From Branchiostoma floridae (Eukaryota; Chordata; Leptocardii; Amphioxiformes; Branchiostomatidae): a stretch of DNA of 59,509 nucleotides. The translations under genes were made by a program, and so were the position numbers. Where the stretch lies: contig NW_023365714.1 in the NCBI RefSeq assembly GCF_000003815.2, positions 64,001 through 123,509 of the forward strand. Reading direction: 5' to 3'. Below the pieces are notes generated by a model. The model was not told where the DNA came from. It searched no databases and saw nothing but the letters and a program-made list of their open reading frames with translations. Positions 26,873-41,800 of the stretch are shown one piece after another; position 1 is the first letter of the stretch, and every line of letters starts with the position of its first letter.

Positions 26873-29800
26873 CTAAGGAAGGGTAGAAACGTCTTAGATG
26901 CTTGTCTTAACGTCTTAACCTTAATACTAGTACAAGGTTACATAATGGAACAATACATGTATGTCTTGGTTTTTGGATCAATCTCATAAAATGTTCTTAT
27001 TGCAGTCTATATACAAATGCTTCATCTGATAGGTAATTTTGCCAAGTATCTGCGGAAGGGAAGAAATGTCTTAGATGCTTGTCTTAAGATGTCTTAGCCT
27101 TACAAAGAAAACATGGAACAATACATTGTATGTCTTGGCTATGGACCAGTCTGGAGTAATACTCTTATTTATTAATGCAAGGGTGTGAAAAAGCCTCTTG
27201 TCCTTCATGTATCTGCAGAAGGGAAGGAACGTCTTAGATGCGTCTTCAGATGTCTTAGACTCACAAAGGAACTATACAATCACGTTTGTGTAAGACTTGG
27301 TTTTTGGTCCAATTTCCCGAAATCCCAATTTCATCTTATACTCAACAGAGACGGGGGCCGATACCGACTGCCAAGCACCTTTGACCCTTTACTGACTTAG
27401 GTCTTGGGTCATTACAACTTGAGAAGGATCAGAGGACTGATCGAAAGCTTGTTGGTAAGCGCTTTATTTTGTGTACGGATATAAAGTCTTAAAAACTGTA
27501 TCTTCATCTTATACTATTTGGTGATTTTGTCACGTATTTGCAGAAGGGAAGGAATGTCCGCTGTGTGTCTTAAGACATCTTAAAGCCATCCAATGGACTT
27601 ACAACATTTTCATTGTAATTTGTCAAATTGAATGAAGATTAGACATCAAGGTTATAACATCCACAATGCAAAAGTTACTGAGCAACCGTAGAGACCGAAC
27701 AGTCAGATGTTTCAGGTACATGTAGCATCAACTATCGTCAGATATATCATTACTAAAAGTCAGTCTGTTTCATAACAGTTGCTGCCCAAACGCTCAAATA
27801 TTACTTGTAGTAGCATCCTGACAATATAAACAAAATCATTTAAATGCTTATTATAAGTAAACTGAGAACTGTCTTTAAGTCACAGAGCTCGAGTTTTACC
27901 TGTATGCGTCGTCGGAGCTGAGGTTGAGATGTTTCATGACGAAAGCGATACAGGCGGTTGCCGAGCGAGACACGCCCGCCATGCAGTGTACCACCACGCA
28001 GCCGTTCGACTCTCGCACCATGTCTGTAGAACAGTGCAAAACAAAATGGACGTCAGGACACAGAAAAGAAAATTTCCTACTATCTGGTTTTCTGTCAGTT
28101 TTTTCCAGTGTTGCAAGGGTTTGATAAGCTTGCATGTAGATCTCCTAGCTTAATAGAGACCGAGAGATACCTTTATTATTTAGACACTAGATTTGGAGAT
28201 TTAGAGAGTCATTGGCCACTACATTTATAAAGTCATTTTCTCCAATTTCAATTATAAGGCCATCATAGTGAAAGTACATGCCCTGTAAGTAAAGGTACTG
28301 TTGCTGTTGTTTCCCCCGGTACACAGTTATTAACACCAAAGAAGTGTAAGCACAGATCTGACAGAAATCAAACTTCAGAACCAACCAAAATGAGTAATGT
28401 GTTCCCCTCATTGGCCATCAGATCATCTTGGTTTGTTACTTCCCAGTACAGACAATGCTATATCGATGTTTACCAATTCCCCAAAACAAAGATGAGTCGT
28501 ACCAATGAACTCGATAATCTTGTCGAACCAGGGAAAGATCCTCTCTGCGTAGTTGTCGTTTACTGGGATCCGCAGGAAGTGTGTGTCGGGGACATAGTCA
28601 GGCTTCGGACACGTGACGCTGGTGTTCAGCACATAGTTTATCTCATAGAACTCCATCACTTCCTACAAACAAACAAACAAACAAACGAATGACAGTAAGT
28701 TGGGCTTCATACACTGGGGTGATGTAGCAAAACTTGTTTGAGATCAGATAAACGTTAGACATCTAGGTGATAAGTTATGCCAGAAAGCAGTTACTCAAGC
28801 AACTGGATAAGATTTTGGAAACTTGCTTCTTTTTTAGATGACTTTCACTTGTGAGTGTGAGGAATGTGTTTCTGTACTTGAGAACTTTCTCTTACCCTGT
28901 TGAAGACGTCCTTCTGTGAGCCGAGGTACAGGAATGGCAGTATCCGGGTGGGGCCCACGTTAGCGACGGGCAGGCAGGGCTGGGACAGGGTCGGGAGGTT
29001 AAAGGTCGGGAGCTTTCCCTCACACAGGGTCGGGAAACACGACTGGAAATGGTTAAATCCACCTGCAAAATAACAGAAAATGGTTAAATAACCCCAAAAT
29101 ATTCATTATATTGGATTAAACCACCTGCAGAATAGCAGAAAACTATTAAAATAAACCAATAATACTCAATATATTGGATAAACCCAAAAGAAACTGCTTC
29201 CATTTTGCTGAAATCATCAGCAAAATAGCAGAAGTAGTTGAAACTGCCTGCAAAGTCACGCAGAAAAAACATTACAATAGTAACAATAAGGAAATTTTGA
29301 AGGTTAAAACCACATGTACAAACAATGAAGGTAGTGTCATTTATGAAATGTGGGCAAACCAATTAATAAACATATACAATGTGGATGGAAATGAAATGAA
29401 ACAATTAAACACATTCATGTAACTGTTTTATGATTATTGAGTGCCAACAGTTTCACACATAGCTCATACTTTACTTGTGTATAGTCTCAGGGCTTTCATG
29501 TAATAAAATTTACTTCATCTGTGTCATGAGAAAATGCTGGTGGCGTATTTCACAGCGGTAAGTCTGACGGGTTGGTCGTGTGTAAATCTGGTTTGTACGG
29601 TATGAATCATCCCGAATATCCGTTGCTGAGCCTCTTATCTCTCGAGAACATCCCCATCAACAGGTGCGGACCTGCATTCGTCTGTATGAGTCATGCAGGG
29701 AGGGGCTCGCAGGTTCAGGGTCATTCACAGATGAAGTATAATTGTTATTAAGCTTTATGCTCTGCTTTCAGCAATTATGCACCCTTCTGAGCATGAAATA

Positions 29801-32800
29801 TTCAAATGCATAAATTTGTATCTCACAACACTGAAACGGTAAGATGGATTTTCAAATTAATCCTGAGTGATCTTTGAAAGAAATGACATACTAGTATATA
29901 TACATGCTGAAGAACTAGAATGAAGCTAATTTTCTGTGTAACGGTTAGACCTCAGACCTTCCTTACCAATGGAACAAGTCCTACAAAGGCTAACGTCACA
30001 TTTCCAAACTGGGGCCCAGCAAAAATGTAAAAATGAACAAAAATTACGGACACGACTATTCTCTTTACATCTTATGTAGTTTGGTGTCTATGAATATTAT
30101 ATCATACTTTTAATTCCCGAGAGCTGCCCGACCAGGTCCCAGTTTGGAAATTTTCTATGCTGCCACCAGAACCTGCACCTGTGCAGACTGTGTGTACGGC
30201 AGGTCCTGTGGGAGGGTGACTCAGTCTGTCATCAGTGTGATCATCCAGCATTACAAATTTCACACTTCTTTCCAGCTTAAAGACCAGGCCAGAACCATAA
30301 GTGGTGCAACCCATAGATCACATGTTCCACTGGACAAGCAGAAATTTATTGCACAATGGTTGTAATAGATCTAAGAAATTGTACAGCAACTTGTACACAC
30401 ATTGCAGTTAAACTATTGCTAATTGCAAATAAATCATGATGCATATTACACAGATGTACTAACTTTATCCTTTGTTACAATTTTCCCGTTTTTTTCCGTA
30501 GCTAACACCTAGCCAGAATTCAGCATTCCGATCACAAACTTGTGAGTTGCGTAACCAACAACTTCTGACACGGAAATGAGCAATACTCATTTCCCATGTG
30601 GAATGATTGATCACAACATCCATTTCATTTTATGTGTCCAACAGACATCTGAACAGATTTCGACATTCCCACAGAAACCCAAGAATCCACAACACAAAAA
30701 TTCCACCTACGAGTACGAAAAGTCCCACACGAATGTTTAACCATATATTACTTGATATTAAATGCTTCATGCTATAGACATCCATTGTTAGAAATTCCCA
30801 CAGTGATCAACTAACCCACAGAATGAAAATTCCACAAACAAAATTCCCATACGAAAAATAATCGTTACAGGAATGAAATTCCCACACAAAAATTCCCATA
30901 CGGATATGCATATGGCTTGTCGTAAGATAGAGGAGACATCCAATGCAAAATTCCTAACAACAATCCACATTTAGCCACAGAACCAAAATTCCAGCTGCAG
31001 AAATTCCCATACTAATAATTAATCATCCACAGATGGAGCGATACAGAATTCCTGACGAAGACATGCCATCGGCATTAAAGTCGATCCCATCACAAACGTC
31101 GTTGGCAGAACACAACCCAGAATTCCCACACGGAACATGAATCATGCTCTAATGGAACGGTCGGGCCACAGCGTTCCGCCTGTTTCCATTCAGCAGATTC
31201 CCACATGGAAAACCTCCCGCTGTTCACGCACAAAGGCCCGCGATTCCGTAAAATTTCCACCCGGAATTTGCATCTCTGTTCATGAGGAAGGATGGAGAAT
31301 TCCATGTTTGACATGAATTTTGGTCCGCAGGATATCTGAATAAAAAATGTTCTTAGATTTTGTTATTCTGATGGAAATAAACAGGATATTACTTTTATTT
31401 CTCTATGTATTCAATCCTTCGATCAGCCAAATAATGCTGATGTCCAACGAAGCCCATAACTGGTAAGCATAGTTATTACACACTTTGGAGGTCGTACAAG
31501 TAAAATAAGCTTCAATTGTACCAAAAAATGAATCTACACAAATTAACTAAACAATGATAATAGTAAAACACAAATATGCAAGTTTATTGCAAATTCTTGC
31601 CCGTGGGCTAATTGCAGGTAACATAAAAGATTCAAACAGTGTAAAATACAATATCACAAGTGTCTACTCTAGTCTAAAACTAGCAAAAGCTAACTCTAGA
31701 TCCTGGGTTACATGTGACAAGTCATATGTATATATTAGTGAGAAAACAAACAAAAGCAACTGTTCCAAATCCTTTTGATGATAATAAAAAAAAAGAATTG
31801 AAAACCCCATCTCAACCCCTGAAAACTTGATGTGATGAAATTCTGCCGTGCTGAGATCGTTCCCGCGGGGAGCTTGCACGTCTGTCGTGCTCCCGGGAAT
31901 GGGCGCGTTATCGCCGCGGAACAGGTGTGAGCACGCACAAAGCCGGGCCCCACGGGATGCTGGGATAGGTCACATGACCACTGTCAATCATAGGCAGGCG
32001 GCAGTGTGGGGAGATATGCTGCTAGCAGAATTTGGTTCTGATGTCTGAGTTCCTATTGCTATTTTGGAACGAAGCAAAGCAGGAATGCAAAGAGATTTGC
32101 AAATACACAATTTACAAAATATTAGCTGTGGATGAAAACTTATAAAGACATAAAAGACTTGAATCCTTAGGGAAACCTACCAGTTATTTGGAACTGCTGA
32201 TTAGTCTTTAATTACCCTAATTAGTGGGCTTTGCTCTTGGGACACTAAATGTATTTATTGCCTTTCTGACAAAATTAAACAAACAGACTGAAAGTAAATC
32301 AAACATACATCATTCTATATGTATAAAAAAAATTCATCTGATGTTTCCTTTTTGACCCCAAAGGAATGATTTAACAGGCTACATCTAAAAAACAGCAGAA
32401 GACAATGTCAGAACCAGAGTTTAACTTGGACACGCCAACAGTACTATGATTGGCCGCCTTTGCCCGTGGGTTTCGCTGCGTTGACGTAACCTCACCGCGT
32501 ACAATCCCGTGGGAAACCCTCGTCCTTACAGAGCCAGGACTGCAGATCCTAACTGGATCAAACCGGATTTACACCAAGCCGAGCAGATTTCTCAATCATT
32601 TACCACAAAACTGGGGCGGGACCTACACATCTGAATACCTTCCTACAGAAAACTGTATGTTTCATTGTTTGAAAGTCTTCACACTGTGTTTCTTTTCTCT
32701 GTGACATCTTCAGTGTAAAATTGTCCAATGTGTCACTATTGTAGAACAGAATTATGTCAACTGCAGACCACTGGGAAAACTTCCTTTCCTATTCTACTGT

Positions 32801-35800
32801 GAGTTCAAGCAGGAATCATTGTAACATTCCTTCCTGTAGAATGATAACTGCTCAAAACTGGTGACAACCATGAATTTCTTCAAGAATGGCTGTGCTCTTT
32901 GGGTTCAGATGTTGGACTGCATAAATAAGTAACCTTAACTTTAGTCTTTATCCACTCAGTCAACATTGCAGAATTACACTCTGTACTTCTGAATAGCTGT
33001 GGAATCGTAGCTAACCTGAGAATCAGCACCAAGGACAGGCCCCTGTAGCCAGCAGTGTGGCATTTCCTGTCACTCTTTGGATCTGAATCAATGCTTGCAT
33101 CCCATTAAAAACGAAAAGAAATACAGCCACATCCCTATATAGGACCTTGGGTAGAGTCTCAGTGCTATCTGTGCAACTACATTTGTACACACCGTCTTCA
33201 CCATGGCACGAGTTTTCAACCTAGCACACCGCCTCATCACACCTTACTCTTGTGTCTTTTACTTTCCGTTGCAGTACAAATTCATTGTTATGCTGTCTGC
33301 TACACCTTTTAGTCACAATAGACACCTGTCAATCACAGCAGGACTCTTACTGACCAGTGAACCCAGCAGAACCCTGTTCAGCACCGAGGACAGGGCCTTG
33401 TGGATATCAACAGAAGAGTTATTTTGTTATTGTACCCAAAATGGGTTTTAAACTTTCATATATGTACCATGAGGCATGAGGCAGTCAATTGGTTTGTCTG
33501 CCAATATCTTGTTGTAGTTTTGCTGGCCCAAAGCCAAGGAAAATCCAGTCTCTGCAACCCAAAGCCAACGTGAATATCAAGATGACAACAATGTATACTA
33601 AACTGATCATTGGTGCAAAATATTGCCAATTGGAAGGAAATCCAGATAAGAAGTAAGCATTCAAATTAAAGAAACATGATACAGAATATTGCAATGTTTT
33701 GCCAAAGAAAATGTAGAGAAGATATACACATGACATTGAAATTAAGAAATGTGATACCGAATGTTGCAGCCCATAATGATACACATGAAGTTGTCTGCTG
33801 TTGCTGTCAATCACTGCTGTTGTTACGGAAACTTGACATTTAAACAGAAAGAGACCTGACACCAGATCCACGACCCATAATGCCGCTGTGCTAAGGTCAT
33901 CAGCTGCGCCTGTCAATCATCATCACGGACTGGACAAATATAGAAATGTGACATTTGGAAACAAAGGCCGCATGTACGGGGTGACGTATCCCATAATGCT
34001 ATTGACGTGGGGCCACCCAATTGATCTGTCAATCAAAACCAAGGTCGGTAAAACCGATAACGACCCTGAACCATTTACTTAAAGCGCTGGGCTGAAGTAC
34101 CGTTACTTAAAACATTGGCCTAGAGTAGCAGCACCATTTTGCTAAAACATTGAAAGTGTTTCCGCTGGTAACACTTCGGTGGCAGCTTTTAAACAAATGA
34201 GGAAGACAAAGTACAGACAAGTCTAAGCTACCCAAATGGGCAGGGCATGTTGGTAAGCAGCTTTCGTAACCCCTGCTTCTATTGAGTCAGCTATTTAGTC
34301 TTCACTCTCAGTAAGTAAAGGTTGTGTCAATCCTAATGTTTCTGACGTAGGGAGAAGAGATGCAGTTCCTGTTCTACTCATGTAACTCGTAACTTTGGAG
34401 CGGCCGTCAGGTCTTGTTATGTGCTGACAATCGAGTACAAAAAGAAAGAAAATCACAGTCAGGACGTTTGGAATTTTGAAAGAAGACATAACTTTCATTA
34501 CCATCATCATTGCATGGCAGTGGTAGACCAAGGAAGTCTTGGAAGAGTGTGCTAATACCCCCCTCACATTAGGCGCGATTCGATCGGACGACGAGTCTGC
34601 GAGCTCTACATTACGAGGAGGCATGACCCTGACGGGAAGGTGGAACTCTGCCATTTCTTCGTCGGCATCAGGGTCANNNNNNNNNNNNNNNNNNNNNNNN
34701 NNNNNNNNNNNNNNNNNNNNNNNNNNNNNNNNNNNNNNNNNNNNNNNNNNNNNNNNNNNNNNNNNNNNNNNNNNNNGATCGAATCGCGCCTAATGTGAGG
34801 GGGGTATAAGAAGGAAGCGCGGTGTGAAGACTAGCCGACTGCTGTCTACCCGTGTGTCAGGGACCCTGGCAGCAGTATCATCACATGAGCATTTCCAAAA
34901 TCATATCCAGTGAGTCACTTGAGTAACTGGTTTTTGGAGTATTGCTGGATACTACTACTTAGACTACGCTAGGGTGGTTCTTCCCAAACTGAGTACTGTG
35001 CTTTCACTCCATGAGTTCTCATCTTATACGATGTTTTTAACTAGACAACCTGTACCCGATGACACTGACAGTTTGGACGTTATTTCTAAAATACCGACGG
35101 CACACACATTGGTATGATACCATTAGATACAGGCAAGGGTGCTCTTCTGAATAACACATGAAACTAAACTGTAACATTCTACATTCAGTAAGACCGCTAA
35201 TGCTGGGTGATTGAATGCTGAAAAAAACATACTATATACAACAGGACAGGCATATATCACCTTGTATGGAGCACATGATAACAATGCCTGCACACCTGTA
35301 GAGAATAAACGCCTGTGCAAAGGTGTTTTCTCACCTGCCCACAGGTACATCCGCATGCTTGCTATTGTTTTTTCTATCTATAGTAACAGCCTGTCACAAT
35401 AACAATGTTCTCCAGCAGGACTCATAACAAAAACATAAACAGACCTGATGGGAACATTTAGTGGCCACAGCTTAATTCTAGCAGCCATTTTTATCTGTCA
35501 AGTGGCAAGGTCAAATTTGTAGGTCACGTTCTATTGTGATATGACTTTGTACAGAAATTAAATTTTCCCTACAAGTAAAAATGTAACTCTGGTCGAAGAA
35601 CACATATAAATTCTACGTCCCTGATGTCTTGGCTATCAATTACAACATCAACTGATGATGTGACCAGAAAAAATGTTCCATCAATGAAAATTCCACCTCC
35701 ATATTTTTCAGAATGCCCTTACAACCCCCCACGAATAAATCCACCCCTCTCCCATATATGTCACCCCTTGTGCAGCCTATATCAGCTTATTTGCATATAG

Positions 35801-38800
35801 ATGATGTCATTCTTACAACAGTAACAGCAGGTCATGTTTTTATGGCTGTTAAAAACTGCTTTCCTACAGGACATAATTTGTGCATTTTGTCTAATGTGTT
35901 GGTCAATCTGGTCATCAAAAGAAATCCTAAAGATTTTGTGATAAAGACCTAAAGATTACTATCAAATAGTCCATGTTTGATATTTATACATTAAGTTCTT
36001 CATATTTTTGAAAGGCTCAGTTGATGTGTGCCAAAGAATAAAATGTTGAAACAATACAGTAAACAGTGTTAGAATTTTAGTTCCACATTGTACATTTTAA
36101 TTTGATACAAGCCATAAAAACTAAGGACAGCATTGAATAAATTTGAAATCCTTACAAAACTGTTATTGTAAATCATAATATCTATGTTTCCAAGAGTCAA
36201 TCCAGTTTTGCTCCTGGCTTGCACCGGGGCTCATTTGCATAGGGATGATGTCATGGCGCTATTTGCGCTCACTCTCCGGGGAGCGGCGTACATGCCCGGC
36301 GACAGGTGCGAGCTGATTGGCTAATTAATTACGCTGCTGTCCGTCAATGGATGGGAATTTGCCCCCCCCCAAAAAATTTGACTATAATGGGTTTATTTCT
36401 AATATGAATGGTGAAGAAGAGGATTAGAATCTGATACAAACATGGTGTGAATGAGGACATTCTGAATTATCAAGATCACATCATTTTCTTCTAACAAAAT
36501 ACCACAATTGCCATCCACATACCAGCAAACACAATTTACACTTGAATTATTGTTGTTTTCCTACAAAATACAGATCCAAGCTTCGTGATATCATTTTTGG
36601 CAATGTTACAAAATGCAATGTGTATTGGATATATGTTGAATAACATTACTGACAATATTTTTTCATAATTTTCCAAGCTACAAATAATCCTCAAATTTGT
36701 GAAATATCATGGGAAAACTGACAAGGAAGCCCAGTTCCAATCCTGTGTGTAGTATGATGTCATATGTCAAGGGTCAGGTAGATAGCCCTGGGACAGGACT
36801 ACAGTTAGGCCACGTTGATTTGATTATATGGATGACATCCCCGCTCGCACCAATTTTCGGCCATTTCCAAAAAAAAAAAAGTTTTCGACCACACAATAAA
36901 TTGTGCAAAGCAGCTGTAAAATGAGCACAAATATTCAGTAGATTGAAAAAAAAGTATCAGAAAACAGATAACTAATGCCATAGAATGCCAAAATGAATCT
37001 AAAGTCAAAGAATAAGATGTGAAAGGACAGAAAGAAAAAAAATCTATTGTTGGTTGGGGGAGGTACCAGTACAGAAAATTCAGGTCCAGAGGATCATTTC
37101 CAGGTCCGGACATGAACCTGGACCTGATTGTCTGTGGAAACTTGAGAACTGGCAATACTCAAAACATTCAATTTGGTAATTGGTCAATTTTGCTACAAAG
37201 GAATCTGTTTGGTGGATTATTGGACTACCACTGCATTTTAAAATCCCATCTCCATGTATTAAAGTCTCTGTACATTTGACTGTAGAAACTTGGTGCAATT
37301 GACTATAAACTCTACTTGACTTCGCTCTTGTTGTCTTCTTGGCCCCCCGGTTAGACCCCAAATGGCTGCCGACATAGTGTGTCCATTTTGTAATTGGCGA
37401 AACCTGTTCCTCTGTTGTTTTTTTTCAGGTCTGTTTTTTTCGGATTGGTCCAAGAAGAAAAAAATGTTTTGCACCCGTATGATGTACTGGTCCCTACACT
37501 GTTGGTATACCATACTATGTGTGTTAAGTCCTATGTTCAACCTTCCTGGCCACTTTGATTTCATACTGAAGGCAACTTTTTTTTGGGGCCAAACTTTTTT
37601 TTTATTCGCTCGCTCGCATCAGTTTTGGAGTTCCCGGAGGATGTCATCCATATAATCAAATCAACATGGCCTTATGAATATAAGAAGCTCCATCTTAAGA
37701 TTGGAATTCCGTTTTTCCCATTTTGAAATGTGCTAATATTTTCAATATAAAAGCACTTGGTGCAAAGTCTTTACATATGATTGACAAGTATGATGTACAG
37801 TTGTGAAATATGATAATAACTTTCATGAATATTCATTTTGAAAATTTTCTTCCTGCAGGAATTCCTGCAGGAATTCCTGCAGGAAGCGTTTTTCCTGCAG
37901 GAATTCCTGCAGGAAGCGTTTTTCCTGCAGGAATGCTGCAGGCATTCCTGCAGAAATTCCTGCAGGAGAAAGGTAAATTCCTGCAGGAAGAATGTTTCCT
38001 GCAGGAATTTCTGCAGGAATGGCCTTATAATTCATATCTAAATCAATGACACTAAGATAGGAGTGCTACACACCGGCAAAAAAGTATGCAACAAACGTTT
38101 TAGTAGTAGTTTCTCCTATTCATGCAACTTTTTCAACATATACATTTACATTTTGTACTACAGTTAAATGTAGAGTATAATCACACCCCGCGCAACATTT
38201 CTACCCCCAGTTCAACCTGTATGACCTCACAAGCGCCATGTTCTTGTTGACTGTCGACGCATCAAAAGCCAGCCAATTTCTCAACAGTTATCATATATAA
38301 TATCAATGTCACTAAATCCTATAACGCATTTTTTTAATCCAACAGAAAGCTTTAATCGGATTCCTCATTTAACTCACTTGTATTTTTTCATTTGAATGGG
38401 GTCCAAGTTGCCCATGACATGTTCAACAGTTGTGCCGACAGAGCCATTACGGCTGTTCACACATGGGTGTTTTCATCAAATGAAAACTGCTCTATTCGAA
38501 TGCTCCTTCCATGCATGCAATGATATCTTGTAAATGCAGTACCAAGTTGAACGTGGCAAAGAATGAAAGCTCCTTGGTCAGCAACTTGAGATTTGTTTGA
38601 TCTGGTTGGTCATATTTTGACCATCATAAGATTAACACTAAATTTTTGTTCCAGAGAATATTTCATAAAGTTTAAAATTGGGCCTAAGAAAGACAGGGGC
38701 TTGCTTCCTCTTGTTGAAAATTCAAGTAAGTATGCGCTATTGTAATGCGGGTTCAAAGTAAGGTCAGCTATTGTTCTATAGATATGCAAAGGATGCTGGT

Positions 38801-41800
38801 GTCCAATTATCAATTATCAAAGGACTAATTATTCCCCAGGTCCAAACATCCTGGCTACCTGTAGTGCTGAGGACCTAAGGCCTTCAGAAAGAATCCTGGA
38901 ACTTGGGGGTACACTATTACAAGAAATTACAGACTGAAGAATTACAGAATTTCAGAAACCTAAGTTCACTTTTACACTAATCTATTTAAATATGAAATGG
39001 TTAAACCTAAAGGGTAAATCAAGGTCAATGTCTTTGTCAATTTAAAGGTAAACTATGAATAATTTTTCTTGAAGTTTTGTGAAAATTTGATGGTAATTGT
39101 GGACTCCACTTATAATAAGGTAATAAATAGACTGCTCAAACCAAGGAGGTTTAATATAGGCATCATGGAATGAAGTCAGCACCTCTGTGCCTAATTTCCA
39201 ATCCAGCTGTGCCTTGCTCAATTTGCCCTTCAAGCTGCGTTACATTAAACAACTGCTCGCTATCAGACCCCCTTCTGTCAGTAATGACCATGGTAAAATC
39301 AGACCCGAGTGCTCGAAAATAAAAGCTGGACTGCTTCTAGTTGGGGGGCTACTTTCAAAGTTGGTCATTTGGTCGTTTGATACCACTGTTGCACAGTGAC
39401 TATGACTGCTTCCCAAAAAACCTGGTGCAGGATGAAGACCCAAAAAAAGTTTGCTTTTGCCCAACTAGTGTAACAGTGGGTTCAAGTAGTTCCTACCGTC
39501 CTTGCTAAGGAGCTCTGAGCTTTTGTGGCGACAGCGGTAGCGTACTGGATTTGTGATCCGGCTGCTGGTTTGAATCCTGGGAGTTGGGATGTTGTTTTTT
39601 CTGTTCTACTCGCCCCTCTGGTTGTTTCACTGGTTGCCACACCAGATATCGAACCCTTTCTTGAGTGACAGATAAAGCTCCTTGGTTAATAACAAAGGAC
39701 ACAAAATATGCCAGGAAAGGAATATACACCGGTAAGCTTGTACGGGCTAGACGAGTTCGGCTTTTTTTTCGGCCCCCCCCCCCAAAAAAAAATCCCCAAG
39801 CTTCCCAGAGAGCCCGGTGAAGGAGCCGAATTCGTTTAGCCCGTACAAGCTTTCCGGTGTATATTCCTTTCCCGGCATATATTCCTTTCCCGCAATATTC
39901 CCGATTAAAAATCGCGTATCGACCCCCCCCCCCCCCCACCGAAAAAAAAAAACGCCAAGCTTCCCAGAGAGGCCGGTGAAGGAGGCTACTAGCCTGACTA
40001 AAATCGCGCTCCTAGCGGCCGGCCCTATAGTATTGCTGCTGCCCTAGGAGGGGTCATTAACCCCAGCCAGCGCTAGATTGTGTAAACACAGGCTACTCAG
40101 CCTAAGGTGCATGCAAAAATGACTTTCAAGCCCTGTGATGCAAAAAAAAACAAGACAGTTTTAAACAGTTTGTATTTTGCCTTATGATGCAAACTGGTAC
40201 CAAGGCTAAAACCAGTTCAGTTCAGAAAAAGGGATGCATGGAAATGTGACCTTTCCCACTGACACAGAAGAGGGTCTGCATGGGGGGTTCTTGGTAACGC
40301 TTAACGGTGAATTCAGGAGGCCCGGTAATGCTTAACGGTAAATTCAGAAGGTCCGGTAACGCTTAACGGTAAATTCAGGAGGGGTTACAAAGCATGACAG
40401 TAAACATTGACGTTCGTTCCTCTTTGTACGGCGCTAAACTAGGTTACCTCGATGGTTGAAAATATCAGACTAATGGCATTGTGAGAAGGAAAAGGTGCCC
40501 AGAGCCCGGAGGAATGACAGGGACAATGCCTGCTGTGTCTATGACGTTTGCTTCCCTGGGTCAGTGCTCCCACCAGAGGCGGCAACAGCAAGTTTCTTGT
40601 AGGCTGGGGGGGACTATTGCTGACAAAATTTTCAGCACATGAAGCGCCGAAGGCGCAACGCATCGTATGGGGGTAGGGGGTATGCTCCCTGGGAAATTTT
40701 TTAAAATCATGGCCCTCTGAAATGCTATTTCCTGCATTTTCCGGCAAATTTTGCTGACAGAATAATGAAATTTTCATCAAAATTACACATGGTTGTAGCA
40801 ATTGACCTCCGGCCTCCGACATATTTTTACCATTTCAAGCTCGGACGGCACGAGAAATTGCCAGACAAGTCCGGGGAAATTTAAAAGTCTGGACCGTCTG
40901 AAACGCCATTTACTGCATTTTGAAGGACAAATTTTGCTGGCCAACGAAGGTAAATCAAATGACATTTTATTAAAGAGAAAATTTTTTGGGCCAACGCCCC
41001 TGAAACATGTTTTCGCCAGGTCGTCGTGAGGGGTTTTCGGAAAACCCTGTCCAGTCCAGACAGGGAAATGGGGCGGAAAACCCTGTCCAGTCTGAAAAGA
41101 GGGTCTGCAAAGGGGTTCCTGGTAATGCTTAAAACTATTACTTCAGACTGCACTTACATTATACTGATACACATAACCATAGAATCGGCAGCATAATGAG
41201 TGACCCAAAGGTGCAATGTGCATGCACACAAAGTCAGTTCTGTCAAATGCAAAGTACCCAATTAACACTTATCTGGTAGGACATGAGGGGGAGAGAATTA
41301 CACCCATTGTCCATCAAACAATGGATAGTGAGTGTCCGTCAATTTCGGGTTGTTAAATAGTGGCAATACATTACAAAGACAGGCTTTGAAAGGTTTTATT
41401 AAAATGATAAGTGTGCAGCACTCATTTTGAGAGCTGGTTTGTTTAAATCCTGGATTAATAAAATGACTGCAAAAGGTTTCAATATCAACACGACTTTAGT
41501 ACACAATGTGATAACATTACATATATTTTACAATGCACTTCAATAAAGCCGAGATGGCATTTTTCAAACCCTAGTACAAGTTGTGAGCTATATAGAACTA
41601 TGTATCCTTTTAAAAATAATGTTTTATTTGCAAAATTATGCCGTAAGGCTAATAGCATGTTCAGTCTCAAAGACTTTGAGTAGAAGTTTTTTTATATGAT
41701 GCACAGAATGATGGATGATTTTTGTTAAGTTATAATTTTTGTATGACATTGTGTCACACTTCAAGTTGATGTTATTTCTGTGCTTAGGCATATCAAAGAT

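Noticed and set aside
37810-38049. Peptides rich in AGIPAG or FLQE
   Set aside because: Translation of the palindromic 12-nt repeat in all frames and both copies; not coding.
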